64,000 nucleotides of DNA from Clostridium beijerinckii HUN142 (GTDB lineage Bacteria; Bacillota; Clostridia; Clostridiales; Clostridiaceae). Position numbers and translations under genes: made by a program. This document shows, piece after piece, positions 8,354-16,946 of the stretch (position 1 is the first letter of the stretch; every line of letters begins with the position of its first letter). The notes below the pieces were generated by a model, which was given only the letters and a program-made list of their open reading frames with translations, ran no database searches and was not told the DNA's origin. The stretch spans positions 607,098 to 671,097 of the forward strand of contig NZ_KK211335.1 in NCBI RefSeq assembly GCF_000621745.1, given 5' to 3'.

Positions 8354-9049
8354 ATGATTAAAACTATGATTGTTGAAGATGATCCGATGGTAAGACAAAT
8401 TAATTCTAAGTTTTTGAAAAAAATAGAGGGATTTTCACTGGAAAAAGCAGTTGCAAACCTTTCTGAAGCAAAAGAATTTTTGATGCAGAATCAGGTGGAT
8501 TTAATTTTATTAGATATTTTTCTTCCTAATGAAAATGGCATAGATTTGCTAAAGTGGTTAAGACAAAATGAAATATTATCTGATGTTATATTAATTACTG
8601 CTGATAAGAGTGTAGAAAGAGTGAAGGATGCTTTTAGATATGGTGTTGTAGACTATTTGATAAAACCCTTTACATTTGAAAGGTTTAACGAATCTCTCAA
8701 TATTTTTAAAGAAAGATTAAATAGTTTTGAAAATAATCAGACTATGGAACAAAGCGATCTGGATAAGTTTATTTTAAGTAATAAAAATAAAAAAACAAAT
8801 GGTAGTGAAATAAAATCAAATCTAGAAAAGGGTTTGAATAAGTATACATATAATTCTATAGCAAATGAGCTTAATAATATTGAAGAAGAATATTTTACTA
8901 CTGAGGACTTGTCAGAAAAGCTAGGTATTGCAAAAGTAACTGTAAGGAAATACCTTGATTATATGAGCAAACAAGGTGAACTAGAGAAAATTATAGAGTA
9001 CGGAAAGATTGGAAGACCATTATATAAGTATAAAATAAAAGGTCTATGA
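8354..9049 (+). CDS. CitB/DcuR/MaeR-type response regulator
   Basis: A 231-residue regulator with an N-terminal receiver domain (EDD at 8-10, phospho-acceptor Asp54 in LILLDIFLP, Thr in LITADKS, Lys in LIKPF) and a C-terminal helix-turn-helix (TEDLSEKLGIAKVTVRKYLDYM) ending in the GRPLYKYKI wing typical of CitB-family regulators. The gene begins 4 bases after the kinase stop and shares its transcript. The likely targets are the malic enzyme-permease-buk operon upstream. Confidence 0.92.
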   Translation: MIKTMIVEDDPMVRQINSKFLKKIEGFSLEKAVANLSEAKEFLMQNQVDLILLDIFLPNENGIDLLKWLRQNEILSDVILITADKSVERVKDAFRYGVVDYLIKPFTFERFNESLNIFKERLNSFENNQTMEQSDLDKFILSNKNKKTNGSEIKSNLEKGLNKYTYNSIANELNNIEEEYFTTEDLSEKLGIAKVTVRKYLDYMSKQGELEKIIEYGKIGRPLYKYKIKGL

Positions 9050-9073
9050 TGATGTTACAGTTCATGAATTCAC

Positions 9074-9110
9074 GGATACTCTAAAAATTAGTAATAGAGT
9101 ATCCTTTTTA
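9074..9110 (+). terminator. Terminator of the two-component operon
   Basis: GGATACTCT at 9074-9082 pairs with AGAGTATCC at 9096-9104, followed by TTTTTA. It separates this operon from the convergent exonuclease gene. Confidence 0.88.
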
Positions 9111-9144
9111 TATTGAATTAAAAAAAGTTTTCTACTAGCTGCAT

Positions 9145-9912
9145 TTATTTCAGAAATTGTTTCGTTTTTCCCATCATGTATGCAACTTTAATCATTGATT
9201 TTTCATCTTTAGTCAGTTCTCTATTATACATTTTTTCAAATTGCTTTAATAAAGCTTCAGTATCAATTACTTCTTTGGGTTCTGTAGTTCTTTTTGCTGG
9301 TGAAGGAACGTAAGTTTCAGGCTTCATGTATTTGTTATAAATACGCTTAAAAATTTCAGAAGTATAGTAAGCATCATTAAGTGCATCATGAAATTCACCA
9401 TAAATTGGTATATTTAAAATCTCAACAGCATTTCTTAAACCAATTCTAGAATTTTTGGGTGCTTTAAGGTATTTTGAAGCATACTTCTGAATGTCAATAT
9501 ATTTTGAAATATATGAAGTAGATAGATTATAAAATCCCAAGTTTCTGTAGAGTTCCTTAATATCGCCAACGCCCCATACACAGAGTAGTACATCATCATC
9601 TCCAATGAATTCTAAAAAAGCTTTATGAACATTAATAAAGTTTTTGCAAGAAGAAACTTTATCGTAGGTTATTTTAGTTAAATTCTCAACATATGGATGA
9701 ATGGTTTTATATAGAGTTGGTTTGACTAAGGAATTGAATGTAGACACTTCTTGAAAATTGTTATCTAGTTTTATAGCACCAATTTGAATTATTTCAAAAG
9801 GAATAAGTGGTATGTTAGTATCATCATTAAATTTTGAAAAATTAATATTATTGCAATCTTCAGAGGCATTGCTTTTTTGGTTAAATTCTAAATCATATAT
9901 TACATAATACAT
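9145..9912 (-). CDS. DEDDh-type 3'-5' exonuclease domain protein
   Basis: A 255-residue protein of the DnaQ/RNase T exonuclease fold. ExoI is YDLEFN (Asp7, Glu9) followed by FEIIQIGAIKLD; ExoII is around CVWGVGDIKELY with the aspartate; ExoIII is HDALNDAYYT, whose His and Asp make it the DEDDh subtype. These residues bind two metal ions and release nucleotides from 3' ends. A C-terminal extension of about 60 residues (TTEPKEVIDTEALLKQFEKMY...) is helical with no recognised domain. The substrate, RNA or DNA, is unknown. AGGTGAAAG precedes the ATG. Confidence 0.82.
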   Translation of the reverse strand: MYYVIYDLEFNQKSNASEDCNNINFSKFNDDTNIPLIPFEIIQIGAIKLDNNFQEVSTFNSLVKPTLYKTIHPYVENLTKITYDKVSSCKNFINVHKAFLEFIGDDDVLLCVWGVGDIKELYRNLGFYNLSTSYISKYIDIQKYASKYLKAPKNSRIGLRNAVEILNIPIYGEFHDALNDAYYTSEIFKRIYNKYMKPETYVPSPAKRTTEPKEVIDTEALLKQFEKMYNRELTKDEKSMIKVAYMMGKTKQFLK

Positions 9913-9991
9913 ACTTTCACCTGCTTTTTGGTTAAGAATAAGAATACTATTTATATTATAGCCAATGAAGATGTGAATAATATAGGCATAA

Positions 9992-10025
9992 TAAAAAAAG
10001 ATTCAAAAATTTTTGAACCTTTTCA
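9992..10025 (-). terminator. Terminator of the araC-clpP transcript (minus strand)
   Basis: On the minus strand GGTTCAAAAA (10019-10010) pairs with TTTTTGAATC (10009-10000), followed by a run of T (9998-9992). It lies 29 bases after the clpP stop. Confidence 0.75.
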
Positions 10026-10053
10026 ATATATTTATAATAGGAATTTATATTTA

Positions 10054-10632
10054 TCAAAGAATTTTATCTATTATTCCATAAAATAAAGCCTCTTGAGCAG
10101 ACATAAAATAATCTCGTTCCATATCTCTTTCGATTTCCCCTATTGGCTTTTTGGTTTTTTCGCTATATATTTTATTTATTTTATTTTTTGTCTTTAGCAG
10201 CCATTCAGTATGAATCCTAATATCTGTAGCTTGACCTTGAAAACCTCCATGTACAGATGGCTGATGGATTAGAATCTCACTATTTGGAAGAGCATATCTT
10301 TTTCCAGGTGAGCCTGCTGCAAGTAAAAACGATCCCATACTTGCAGCTAATCCTAAACATATTGTTGATACGTCAGGCTTTATATATTGCATTGTATCAT
10401 ATATTGCCATTCCGGCTGTAATAGAACCACCTGGGCTATTTATATAAAAGTGAATATCAGCATCTGGATTTTCTGATTCAAGAAATAGTAATTGTGAAGT
10501 AATTATACTTGCGGTAGAATCGCTTACTTGATCGCTTAGCATAATTATTCTTTCTTTTAGCAATCTAGAATAGATATCATAAGAACGTTCTCCTCGACTT
10601 GTTTGTTCAATAACCATTGGTACATAGCTCAT
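10054..10632 (-). CDS. clpP: ATP-dependent Clp protease proteolytic subunit, probable paralogue
   Basis: A 192-residue ClpP serine protease. The catalytic triad is complete: Ser98 in GLAASMGS, His123 in LIHQP and Asp174 in MERDYFMSA. The N-terminus IEQTSRGERSYDIYSRLLKERII and YINSPGGSITAGMAIYDTMQ are near-identical in pattern to housekeeping ClpP. There is a short insertion (SVHGGF) after the histidine loop and the C-terminal tail ends at GIIDKIL. It is not next to clpX or tig, the usual clostridial setting, but 36 bases downstream of an AraC-type gene, so it is probably a second ClpP under its own regulation. Confidence 0.9.
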   Translation of the reverse strand: MSYVPMVIEQTSRGERSYDIYSRLLKERIIMLSDQVSDSTASIITSQLLFLESENPDADIHFYINSPGGSITAGMAIYDTMQYIKPDVSTICLGLAASMGSFLLAAGSPGKRYALPNSEILIHQPSVHGGFQGQATDIRIHTEWLLKTKNKINKIYSEKTKKPIGEIERDMERDYFMSAQEALFYGIIDKIL

Positions 10633-10668
10633 AAAGATTCACTCCTTAAAAAATATTTTAAATGAAGT

Positions 10669-11052
10669 CTAAGCAGCCATAGAAAGGTAAGTTGTAGAAT
10701 TCTTTCTTGAATGTATTGTTGTTAAATTTATTTTGTTTTTCCTAAATTCCTTAGGAGGGATTCCATAAAGCTTTTTGAAAGCCTTAGTAAATGATTCCTG
10801 ATTACTAAATTGATATTTTAGCGCTATATCTATAATCTTATTTTCTGTAGTTAATAGTTCATTTGCAGCTTCCTCTAATCTTTTTTTACGAATATATTCA
10901 GCAACAGGTTCTCCAACCACTGAATGAAAAACCCTATGAAAGTGGTATTTGGATAAAAAGGCCTTATCTGCAAGTTCCTTTAGTTGTATTTTCTTATTTA
11001 GATTATTTTCTATATATTCAATGGAATTTTTTATACAAGCTTCATAATTCAT
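10669..11052 (-). CDS. AraC family DNA-binding protein lacking an effector domain
   Basis: A 127-residue protein consisting almost only of the AraC/XylS DNA-binding unit: first helix-turn-helix LKELADKAFLSKYHFHRVFHSVVG (about 23-46) and second IIDIALKYQFSNQESFTKAFKKLYGIPPKEFRKN (about 73-106). No ligand-binding domain follows, only about 20 residues. A GAGGTGAG site precedes the ATG. It lies 36 bases upstream of clpP on the same strand, so the two are probably co-transcribed. It resembles the SoxS/MarA layout, where regulation acts through protein level; control by ClpP degradation would be an attractive but untested loop. Confidence 0.85.
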   Translation of the reverse strand: MNYEACIKNSIEYIENNLNKKIQLKELADKAFLSKYHFHRVFHSVVGEPVAEYIRKKRLEEAANELLTTENKIIDIALKYQFSNQESFTKAFKKLYGIPPKEFRKNKINLTTIHSRKNSTTYLSMAA

Positions 11053-11290
11053 GTAAGGCGCTCACCTCATTTAATCTTTTCCTATATTATATAGCAACAT
11101 TCTATTTAAATCCTGTCTTTTTTTGCTCATTAAATATTTAGGCAATGAGCAGAGAGATTTTATCTTCATTTTTAAATTATAGTTTTCAGTTGTTATCAAA
11201 AATTTAACTAATTAATAAGCTAGATATAGTAATAATAAAAGAATATAAAAAGTAATTATAACTATAGAAATGAATAAAGTGGAGAAATAT

Positions 11291-12871
11291 ATGGGAAAGT
11301 CAAAAAAGGTTAATAGAATTGAAGGGAAAAACATCATACAAATAAATAAGAAAAAATGTATTGGATGTACGGCATGTGCTTTTACATGTGCTCAAGAAAC
11401 TAAGATGGCTATATTAAAAGAAGTTGATTCGGGAAAGAAAACTGTGGAAACCAAAAATGGAAGCTTTGAGGATACGGGATGCTTATATTGTGGACAATGC
11501 ACGCTTGCTTGTCCGACAGAAGCTATAGACGTAAGGAATGACTTAGAATTAGTAAAAGATGCTTTGAATAGCGGAAAGTATTTAGTTTTAACGGCATCTC
11601 CGGCAGTAAAAGCAACATTAGGAGAAGAATTTAATCTTCCAATTGGCACTTATGTTGGAGGGAAAATTGCTCCATCTGCAAAGAGATTAGGATTTCAAAA
11701 AGTATTTAATACTGATTTTGGAAATGATATGACAGTTGTAGAGGAGAGCAGTGAATTTATTAAGAGGATTGCAAATAAAGAAAAACTTCCTATGTTCACA
11801 TCCTTTTGTCCTTCTTTTATACGTTATGCTGAGATATTTCATCCAGAAATATTAGATAATATATCTACGTCGAAATCCCCTCAACAGATGATGGGAGCGG
11901 GAATAAAAACATACTTTGCAGATGTCTATAATATTTTACCTACCAATATAGTTATTGTATCTGTACAGCCATGTAGTGCTAAAAAATATGAAGCTGAGAA
12001 AGAGGATATGGGGAGAGACGGTTATAAAGATATTGATATTGTTCTAACTGTGAGAGAATATGCAAATCTTTTAAAAGAGAAGGGAATAGATATAACTGCT
12101 ATACCAGACGAAAAACCTGATGATTTTATGGGGGAATATACTGGGGCAGCAGCACTTTTTGGTATGAGCCAAGGGGCAATGCAAGCGATTTTTAGAACTG
12201 TAATGAGTTATTTAAAGAGTGATATATCTGAGGCTGAAAATATGACATTAAAACCAGTAGAAGGGTATAAGGAAATAGGAGAAGCGTTGGTTGCTTTAGG
12301 CAATAAAAATTGTAAAGTTGCAGTGATAAATGGTCTAAAAGAAATTGAAAAATTTTTAATCAGTAACAAATGGAAGGAATATTGTTTCATTGAAGTAGTA
12401 GCATGTAACGGCGGGTGCATAAATGGAGGAGGAACTCCTAGAATAAGTACAAAGTCTCAAATTAATGAAAATTTATGTATATCATGTGGTACTTGTATAC
12501 AAAATTGCCCTGTTAATGCGATACAGTATAATATTAGAGGAAGGGCAGAGGTTAAAGAAGAAGAGTGTGTTGGATGTAAATTGTGTAATAACGTCTGCAG
12601 AGCTAAAGCTGTGCAGATAAAATATTATAGTAAATCCTCAAATGAGTTGTTAGGAAAAGATTATAAAATATTGAGAGCAGACACCCTAAGAAATATTGAT
12701 AAAAAATCAATAAAAAGAGTGTCTGATGAAAATGAAAATCTTGAAAATATGTATAAAAGCTATATAGGAGATCCTAATGGTATAAAAGCAGAATCTTTAT
12801 TTCATACTAGTTACATTGATAAATCTAACGAATTTGGAAATAGTAATACAAAAAAAAGACGGAAACATTAG
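11291..12871 (+). CDS. Divergent [FeFe]-hydrogenase-like protein with four [4Fe-4S] motifs
   Basis: About 526 residues. Two N-terminal [4Fe-4S] motifs (CIGCTACAFTC, CLYCGQCTLACP) precede an H-cluster domain, and two further motifs (CISCGTCIQNCP, CVGCKLCNNVC) follow it. The cluster-ligand motifs appear as TSFCPSF (Cys173), QPCSAKKYE (Cys228) and VACNGGCINGGG (Cys372, Cys376), so all four H-cluster cysteines remain. The cysteine that normally precedes the first ligand (TSCCP) is phenylalanine here, and the usual Met before PC is Gln. In well-studied enzymes that cysteine relays protons, so catalysis may be slow or the protein may be sensory. I prefer ATG 11291 (GGAG 6 bases upstream) to 11270, which has no site. 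Confidence 0.85.
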   Translation: MGKSKKVNRIEGKNIIQINKKKCIGCTACAFTCAQETKMAILKEVDSGKKTVETKNGSFEDTGCLYCGQCTLACPTEAIDVRNDLELVKDALNSGKYLVLTASPAVKATLGEEFNLPIGTYVGGKIAPSAKRLGFQKVFNTDFGNDMTVVEESSEFIKRIANKEKLPMFTSFCPSFIRYAEIFHPEILDNISTSKSPQQMMGAGIKTYFADVYNILPTNIVIVSVQPCSAKKYEAEKEDMGRDGYKDIDIVLTVREYANLLKEKGIDITAIPDEKPDDFMGEYTGAAALFGMSQGAMQAIFRTVMSYLKSDISEAENMTLKPVEGYKEIGEALVALGNKNCKVAVINGLKEIEKFLISNKWKEYCFIEVVACNGGCINGGGTPRISTKSQINENLCISCGTCIQNCPVNAIQYNIRGRAEVKEEECVGCKLCNNVCRAKAVQIKYYSKSSNELLGKDYKILRADTLRNIDKKSIKRVSDENENLENMYKSYIGDPNGIKAESLFHTSYIDKSNEFGNSNTKKRRKH

Positions 12872-12934
12872 TGGAAGTTGATAGAACAAATGTCGAAAAA
12901 TAAATAAGAAATGCCTTGAAGTATATGGCGTTTA

Positions 12935-13043
12935 TTGTTGAAATATGTTAATATATAGGTATACAAAAGATATAAACCCTCTCCCATTTATACCCACAGA
13001 TAAGATAGAGTATTCTTAAATGAGTAATCTATCTTATTTTTTT
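12935..13043 (+). ncRNA. Candidate small RNA unit with terminator
   Basis: This unit lies in the 465-base gap after the hydrogenase gene, which holds no convincing gene. It starts with a motif of the form TTGTYGNAWTATGWTAWT (12935-12952) and ends in a hairpin (ATAAGATAG at 13000-13008 with CTATCTTAT at 13029-13037, then TTTTTT). No ORF with a ribosome site fits inside. The same arrangement recurs at 21191-21308 and 31582-31690. The simpler alternative is that the hairpin is just the hydrogenase terminator. Confidence 0.35.
13000..13043 (+). terminator. Terminator downstream of the hydrogenase-like gene
   Basis: A nine-base-pair stem (13000-13008 with 13029-13037), extendable through mismatches, followed by TTTTTTT. 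It is 129 bases after the hydrogenase stop. The remainder of the gap up to 13336 is A+T-rich and contains only promoter-like TATAAT hexamers near 13260-13280. Confidence 0.8.
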
Positions 13044-13336
13044 ATAATATTTTATTCTATAGATAAGCTTTCGTTAGAAAATATTTGATGGATTTGTAAG
13101 CAGGTTTTTTTGAATGAATTTTAATTTTATAATATATATTGTGATTATTGAAGCGTGAATTGAGCTAACAATTAATATGTTGGAGTTGGCCAATGCTATA
13201 AATAATATAAAGATAATAGAATGGCAAAAGAAATATACAAAGTTAATGAAAGACACGTGTATAATTTATGGTATAATTTATTAATTCATATTAGGGATAA
13301 TTTTGTTATTATATGTTTTAGTAGGAGGAGATAACA

Positions 13337-14125
13337 ATGAATAGTGAAGAAATCCAATATTGTATTAATAAAATATCTGAATTTTTAGCAGTTAGAGATA
13401 TTAGCGCATTAAATCCTAAGGAACTAGAAAGAAAATTTGGATTTAAAAAAGTTGATGTATTAGTCTTATTAGGTAATTCGATCCCTTATACAGTACAGTG
13501 TGCTGTGAATGCATGGAAGAATAATATGTGTGATAAAATTTTAATTAGTGGTGGAATTGGACATTCTACTCAAATACTAAGGGATGAGGTAAGGAAAAAC
13601 TCGAAATTTAATTTGATTAGGGTTGATGATAGATTAGAAGCTGATATATTCTTTGATATAATGACTAAAATTTATGGTGTTAGCGCAGAGAAAATTATTA
13701 TAGAAAATAAATCTACGAATTGTGGAGATAATGCTAAAAAGACGATAGAATTATTATGCAAATTAAATATAGAATATAAATCTTTAATTTTAATTCAAGA
13801 TCCTACTATGCAACTTAGAACTTTTGCTTCATTTTCTAAGTATACATATAGTAACAATGTTAAGTTAATAAACTATGCGCCATTCATTCCTAAGGTTGAT
13901 ATAAATTTAAAATTAAGTAATATTAGAATTAATGGAATTTGGGATGATAAAAGATACCTGGAACTTTTGATGGGAGAGATACCAAGATTAAGAGATAACG
14001 AAAACGGGTATGGACCTAGTGGAAAGGGATTTATAGTCCATGTGGATATACCAAGAGAAATAGAAGAAGTATATAATAGTCTAAAGACACTGATTAATAA
14101 TGAAGATTTTTGTAGTAGATGTTGA
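13337..14125 (+). CDS. YdcF/SanA-type DUF218 domain protein
   Basis: A 262-residue cytosolic protein of the DUF218 family. Diagnostic features are the strand-loop VDVLVLLGNSIPYTVQCAVNAWKN, the ISGGIGHSTQ glycine loop and the IIIENKSTNCGDNAKKTIELL motif, which matches the ENxSxNTxENA signature. E. coli YdcF of this family binds S-adenosylmethionine; the reaction is unknown. Unlike SanA/ElyC it has no membrane anchor. The ATG follows GGAGGAG, and the gene lies 59 bases upstream of rlmA-like on the same strand. Confidence 0.78.
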   Translation: MNSEEIQYCINKISEFLAVRDISALNPKELERKFGFKKVDVLVLLGNSIPYTVQCAVNAWKNNMCDKILISGGIGHSTQILRDEVRKNSKFNLIRVDDRLEADIFFDIMTKIYGVSAEKIIIENKSTNCGDNAKKTIELLCKLNIEYKSLILIQDPTMQLRTFASFSKYTYSNNVKLINYAPFIPKVDINLKLSNIRINGIWDDKRYLELLMGEIPRLRDNENGYGPSGKGFIVHVDIPREIEEVYNSLKTLINNEDFCSRC

Positions 14126-14184
14126 TTTTAGCAATTAAAACATAAAATATAGTACACAATGTATGGAAAGAGAGTTGTAAGTTT

Positions 14185-15045
14185 ATGAATAATAGTTTTA
14201 ATGAAACCTTGTTACTTTGCCCTGTTTGTAAGGAGACATTAGTTAAGGATATTTCAAATAAGATATATAGATGCAGTAACAAACATACATATGATATAGC
14301 AAAAGAAGGTTACGTAAACTTGTTAATCAGTAATCAGAAAAGAAGCAAGAATCCTGGTGATTCTAAGGAAATGGTCTTATCAAGAATAGATTTTTTATCT
14401 AGAGGATATTATAAGAAATTATCTGATAAAATAAACGAAATGATAGTTGACAGGGTGGCAGGGGACAGTAGTGACAAATTAAATATTGTAGATCTAGGAT
14501 GTGGAGAAGGATATTATTTAACTAACTTAAAAGATTATGTAAATAAGAGGAATATTGAAGCTAACTACTATGGATTAGATGTTTCTAAAGAAGCTGTAAA
14601 ATATGCAAGTAAATTAAACAAAGATTGCGTTTGGGCGGTAGGAAATAATTTTAATATACCACTTGGAGATAAAACAGTGGATTGTATTATTTCAGTATTT
14701 AGTCCTATAGATATTGACGAGTGTAATAGAATTTTAAAGGATAATGGAATATTTGTTAGAGTGTTACCTAGAACTAATCACTTAATACAACTTAGAAATA
14801 TTATTTATTCCGAAGTCCATTTGAATGATAAAGTTTATAAAGCAAGTGCAGAAGAAAATGATTATATAGAAGAAGCTAATGTAACTTTTGATATAACATT
14901 AAATAAAGAAGAATTATTGAGTTTATTAAAGATGACACCTCACTATTGGAAGTCTACACCAGAGAATAAAGAGAAGTTAGAAGATTATCAATCTTTAGCT
15001 ATAACTATAGATATGAGAATAGGCATATTTAAGAAGAAAATATAG
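14185..15045 (+). CDS. RlmA-type 23S rRNA (guanine-N1-)methyltransferase
   Basis: A 286-residue SAM-dependent methyltransferase. The N-terminal zinc-binding module is visible as CPVCKETL (Cys12, Cys15) and YRCSNKHTYDIAKEGYVNLL (Cys31, His35), followed by the family motif NPGDSKEMVLSR. The Rossmann core has the SAM loop VDLGCGEGYY and the VFSPIDIDECNRILKDNG block. RlmA-type enzymes methylate a guanine of helix 35 of 23S rRNA, and some paralogues protect against macrolides. The ribosome site before the ATG at 14185 is weak. Probably co-transcribed with the DUF218 gene. Confidence 0.85.
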   Translation: MNNSFNETLLLCPVCKETLVKDISNKIYRCSNKHTYDIAKEGYVNLLISNQKRSKNPGDSKEMVLSRIDFLSRGYYKKLSDKINEMIVDRVAGDSSDKLNIVDLGCGEGYYLTNLKDYVNKRNIEANYYGLDVSKEAVKYASKLNKDCVWAVGNNFNIPLGDKTVDCIISVFSPIDIDECNRILKDNGIFVRVLPRTNHLIQLRNIIYSEVHLNDKVYKASAEENDYIEEANVTFDITLNKEELLSLLKMTPHYWKSTPENKEKLEDYQSLAITIDMRIGIFKKKI

Positions 15046-15286
15046 TTAAGTAAAACTTAATCCGAATTTAATACAAAGATTATGTAGGAAGAGTTTACTT
15101 CAGGATTTTTATAACTAACTTATTAAATTTATCCTTTTATGGGTAAGGATATAGAAACTGTGCAAAATAGGTATTATAATATATATTAATATGTATAATA
15201 ATTTATTTAAAACTCATAATTATTAGTTTTATTAGGACACAATTATTATATAAAAATTGAAATAGTAATTTGATCGCGGAGGGAAT

Positions 15287-15853
15287 ATGCCAGAAACAGT
15301 ACTACTTGCATTCTTTTTAGCAAAAATTAGAGGATACAAAATATGTCCATTATTTAAATCATGGACTATTTATCCTCTAATTGTATTTGAAATACTCACG
15401 TTTATTGGACAAGTTGCAACTTTTTCGGGCAATTATGTGCTTATAAGAACAATAGGGAGATTAACACCTATTTATTTAATTACATATTTGTTGTTGATAT
15501 TAAAATATGAATTATACATAAGTTCGATAATTGGGGCGTTTTTTATGATTTTAGGCGGCGCATTAAACGATATTGCAATAAAAGCTAATTGTGGATTTAT
15601 GCCAGTTTACCAATCATTATCACGCCTTACAGGACGTTCATTAGAGAATTTTCGAGGAATGAATGATATTCATATATTAGGAAATGCACAAACTAAATTA
15701 AAGATATTAACTGACTTTATAGACTTAGGATACACTATTCTTAGCGTAGGTGATATATTTATAAGAGTATTTGTGTTTATAGTAATTTATAGTGCTTTAA
15801 AGAAAATTAATAATCAAGGGAGAAAAGAAAATGTTGAGATTAACAGTATTTGA
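15287..15853 (+). CDS. DUF5317-like membrane protein
   Basis: A 188-residue integral membrane protein. The N-terminus LLAFFLAKIRGYKI and the sequence IGRLTPIYLITYLLL fit the DUF5317 family, a clostridial group of unknown role. There are about five hydrophobic segments with a loop at residues 105-145. The ATG follows GGAGGG at close spacing. Its last 23 bases overlap the next membrane protein gene, and both precede agrB, so it may belong to the agr1 operon. Confidence 0.65.
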   Translation: MPETVLLAFFLAKIRGYKICPLFKSWTIYPLIVFEILTFIGQVATFSGNYVLIRTIGRLTPIYLITYLLLILKYELYISSIIGAFFMILGGALNDIAIKANCGFMPVYQSLSRLTGRSLENFRGMNDIHILGNAQTKLKILTDFIDLGYTILSVGDIFIRVFVFIVIYSALKKINNQGRKENVEINSI

Positions 15854-16280
15854 ATTTATATTTAGGTTAGTTCCAGAAGCATTTGTATTAATACTAGCAA
15901 TGATAGCGTTATCTAATGTAAAACTTAATGCAAAAAGATATATAATTTCGAGTTTATTATTATCAGTATGCGAATATGGAATACGACTTTTGCCTATAAA
16001 TTATGGAGTGCCAACCATACTTGATATATTTGTAATGATTATTATTATGTGGAGCATAAATAAAGCAGATGTGGTTTTGTCTATAAAGTCATCATTAATA
16101 ATAACTATAGTTTTATTTATTATTGAAGGACTAAATATATTAGCATTAAATATTATTTTGAAGGACGAATTTGAAAAAATAATGTCAAATGTAATATTAA
16201 GAACAGTATATGGAGTGCCGTCATTACTATGTTTTGCAACTATATCTTTTATTTATTATTTAAAAAGAAGGAATGTTTAG
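15831..16280 (+). CDS. Small membrane protein of the agr1 locus
   Basis: A 149-residue, strongly hydrophobic protein with about five predicted helices and little soluble sequence. I do not recognise a family with confidence; the layout resembles the membrane part of AgrC-like sensors without the kinase. It starts at ATG 15831 inside the end of the preceding gene, with AAGGGAG upstream, and ends 2 bases before the agrB ATG, so the three genes are translationally linked. Membrane assistance or reception for the agr signal is possible but unproven. Confidence 0.6.
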   Translation: MLRLTVFEFIFRLVPEAFVLILAMIALSNVKLNAKRYIISSLLLSVCEYGIRLLPINYGVPTILDIFVMIIIMWSINKADVVLSIKSSLIITIVLFIIEGLNILALNIILKDEFEKIMSNVILRTVYGVPSLLCFATISFIYYLKRRNV

Positions 16281-16282
16281 AT

Positions 16283-16903
16283 ATGTTTAAGATTGAAAAT
16301 ATCTGTGAAAAAATTTCTAACTATATTGCTAAAGAATTAAATTTTGATGATGATAAAAAATCTGTAATAAATTATGGAATATTTGCATTTATTCAAATGG
16401 GAATCTGCATAGTCTTGGTTATAGCATTTGGATTAATTTTTAATGTTACTACTGAAGCGCTCATAGTATCATTTACTATAAGTATATTAAGAAAGAGTTC
16501 TGGTGGAGTTCATTCAAAATCTCCTGAACGATGTGCGATTATAGGTACAGCCTCAAGTGTTGGTATGGCATTAATATGTAAGTATATAAATGTTACTCTT
16601 AGCACTGTTATATTAAGTGGAGGTATTATATTTATATGGTCATATTACATTGTATATAAGTTGGTGCCTGTAGACAGTCTGGCAAAACCTATCAAAAGCA
16701 TTGAAAGGAGAAATAAGTTTAAAAAAGTCTCTATCAAGATACTAAGTACGTATTTGATTATTATAATAAGTAATATTTTATGTTATATGTACTTGGAAAA
16801 CTTTAGATTATTGACCTATTCATTATGCATATATATGGGGATATTATGGCAAGTTTTCTCTTTAACTAAAAGTGGACATTTAATATTGGGAAAGTTAGGA
16901 TAA
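16283..16903 (+). CDS. agrB: AgrB-type cysteine protease, peptide-cyclising (locus 1)
   Basis: A 206-residue integral membrane endopeptidase that cleaves the AgrD propeptide and forms its thiolactone ring. The catalytic pair is His77 and Cys84 in LRKSSGGVHSKSPERCAI, at the same positions as in Staphylococcus AgrB, with multiple membrane helices after it. I use ATG 16283 (AAGGA upstream) rather than an open extension to 16229, which would overlap the previous gene. agrD begins 43 bases after its stop. No AgrC/AgrA pair lies beside this locus. Confidence 0.92.
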   Translation: MFKIENICEKISNYIAKELNFDDDKKSVINYGIFAFIQMGICIVLVIAFGLIFNVTTEALIVSFTISILRKSSGGVHSKSPERCAIIGTASSVGMALICKYINVTLSTVILSGGIIFIWSYYIVYKLVPVDSLAKPIKSIERRNKFKKVSIKILSTYLIIIISNILCYMYLENFRLLTYSLCIYMGILWQVFSLTKSGHLILGKLG

Positions 16904-16946
16904 ATTTGGAACCTTTATTTTGTTATATTGTAAGGAGGTGAGATTA

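Noticed and set aside
13074..13256. Minus-strand 60-codon hydrophobic frame
   Set aside because: Begins at a GTG with no ribosome site; hydrophobicity follows from the A+T-rich composition.
16229..16282. N-terminal extension of agrB
   Set aside because: It would overlap the preceding gene and has no ribosome site; the ATG at 16283 has one and gives the canonical catalytic residue numbering.
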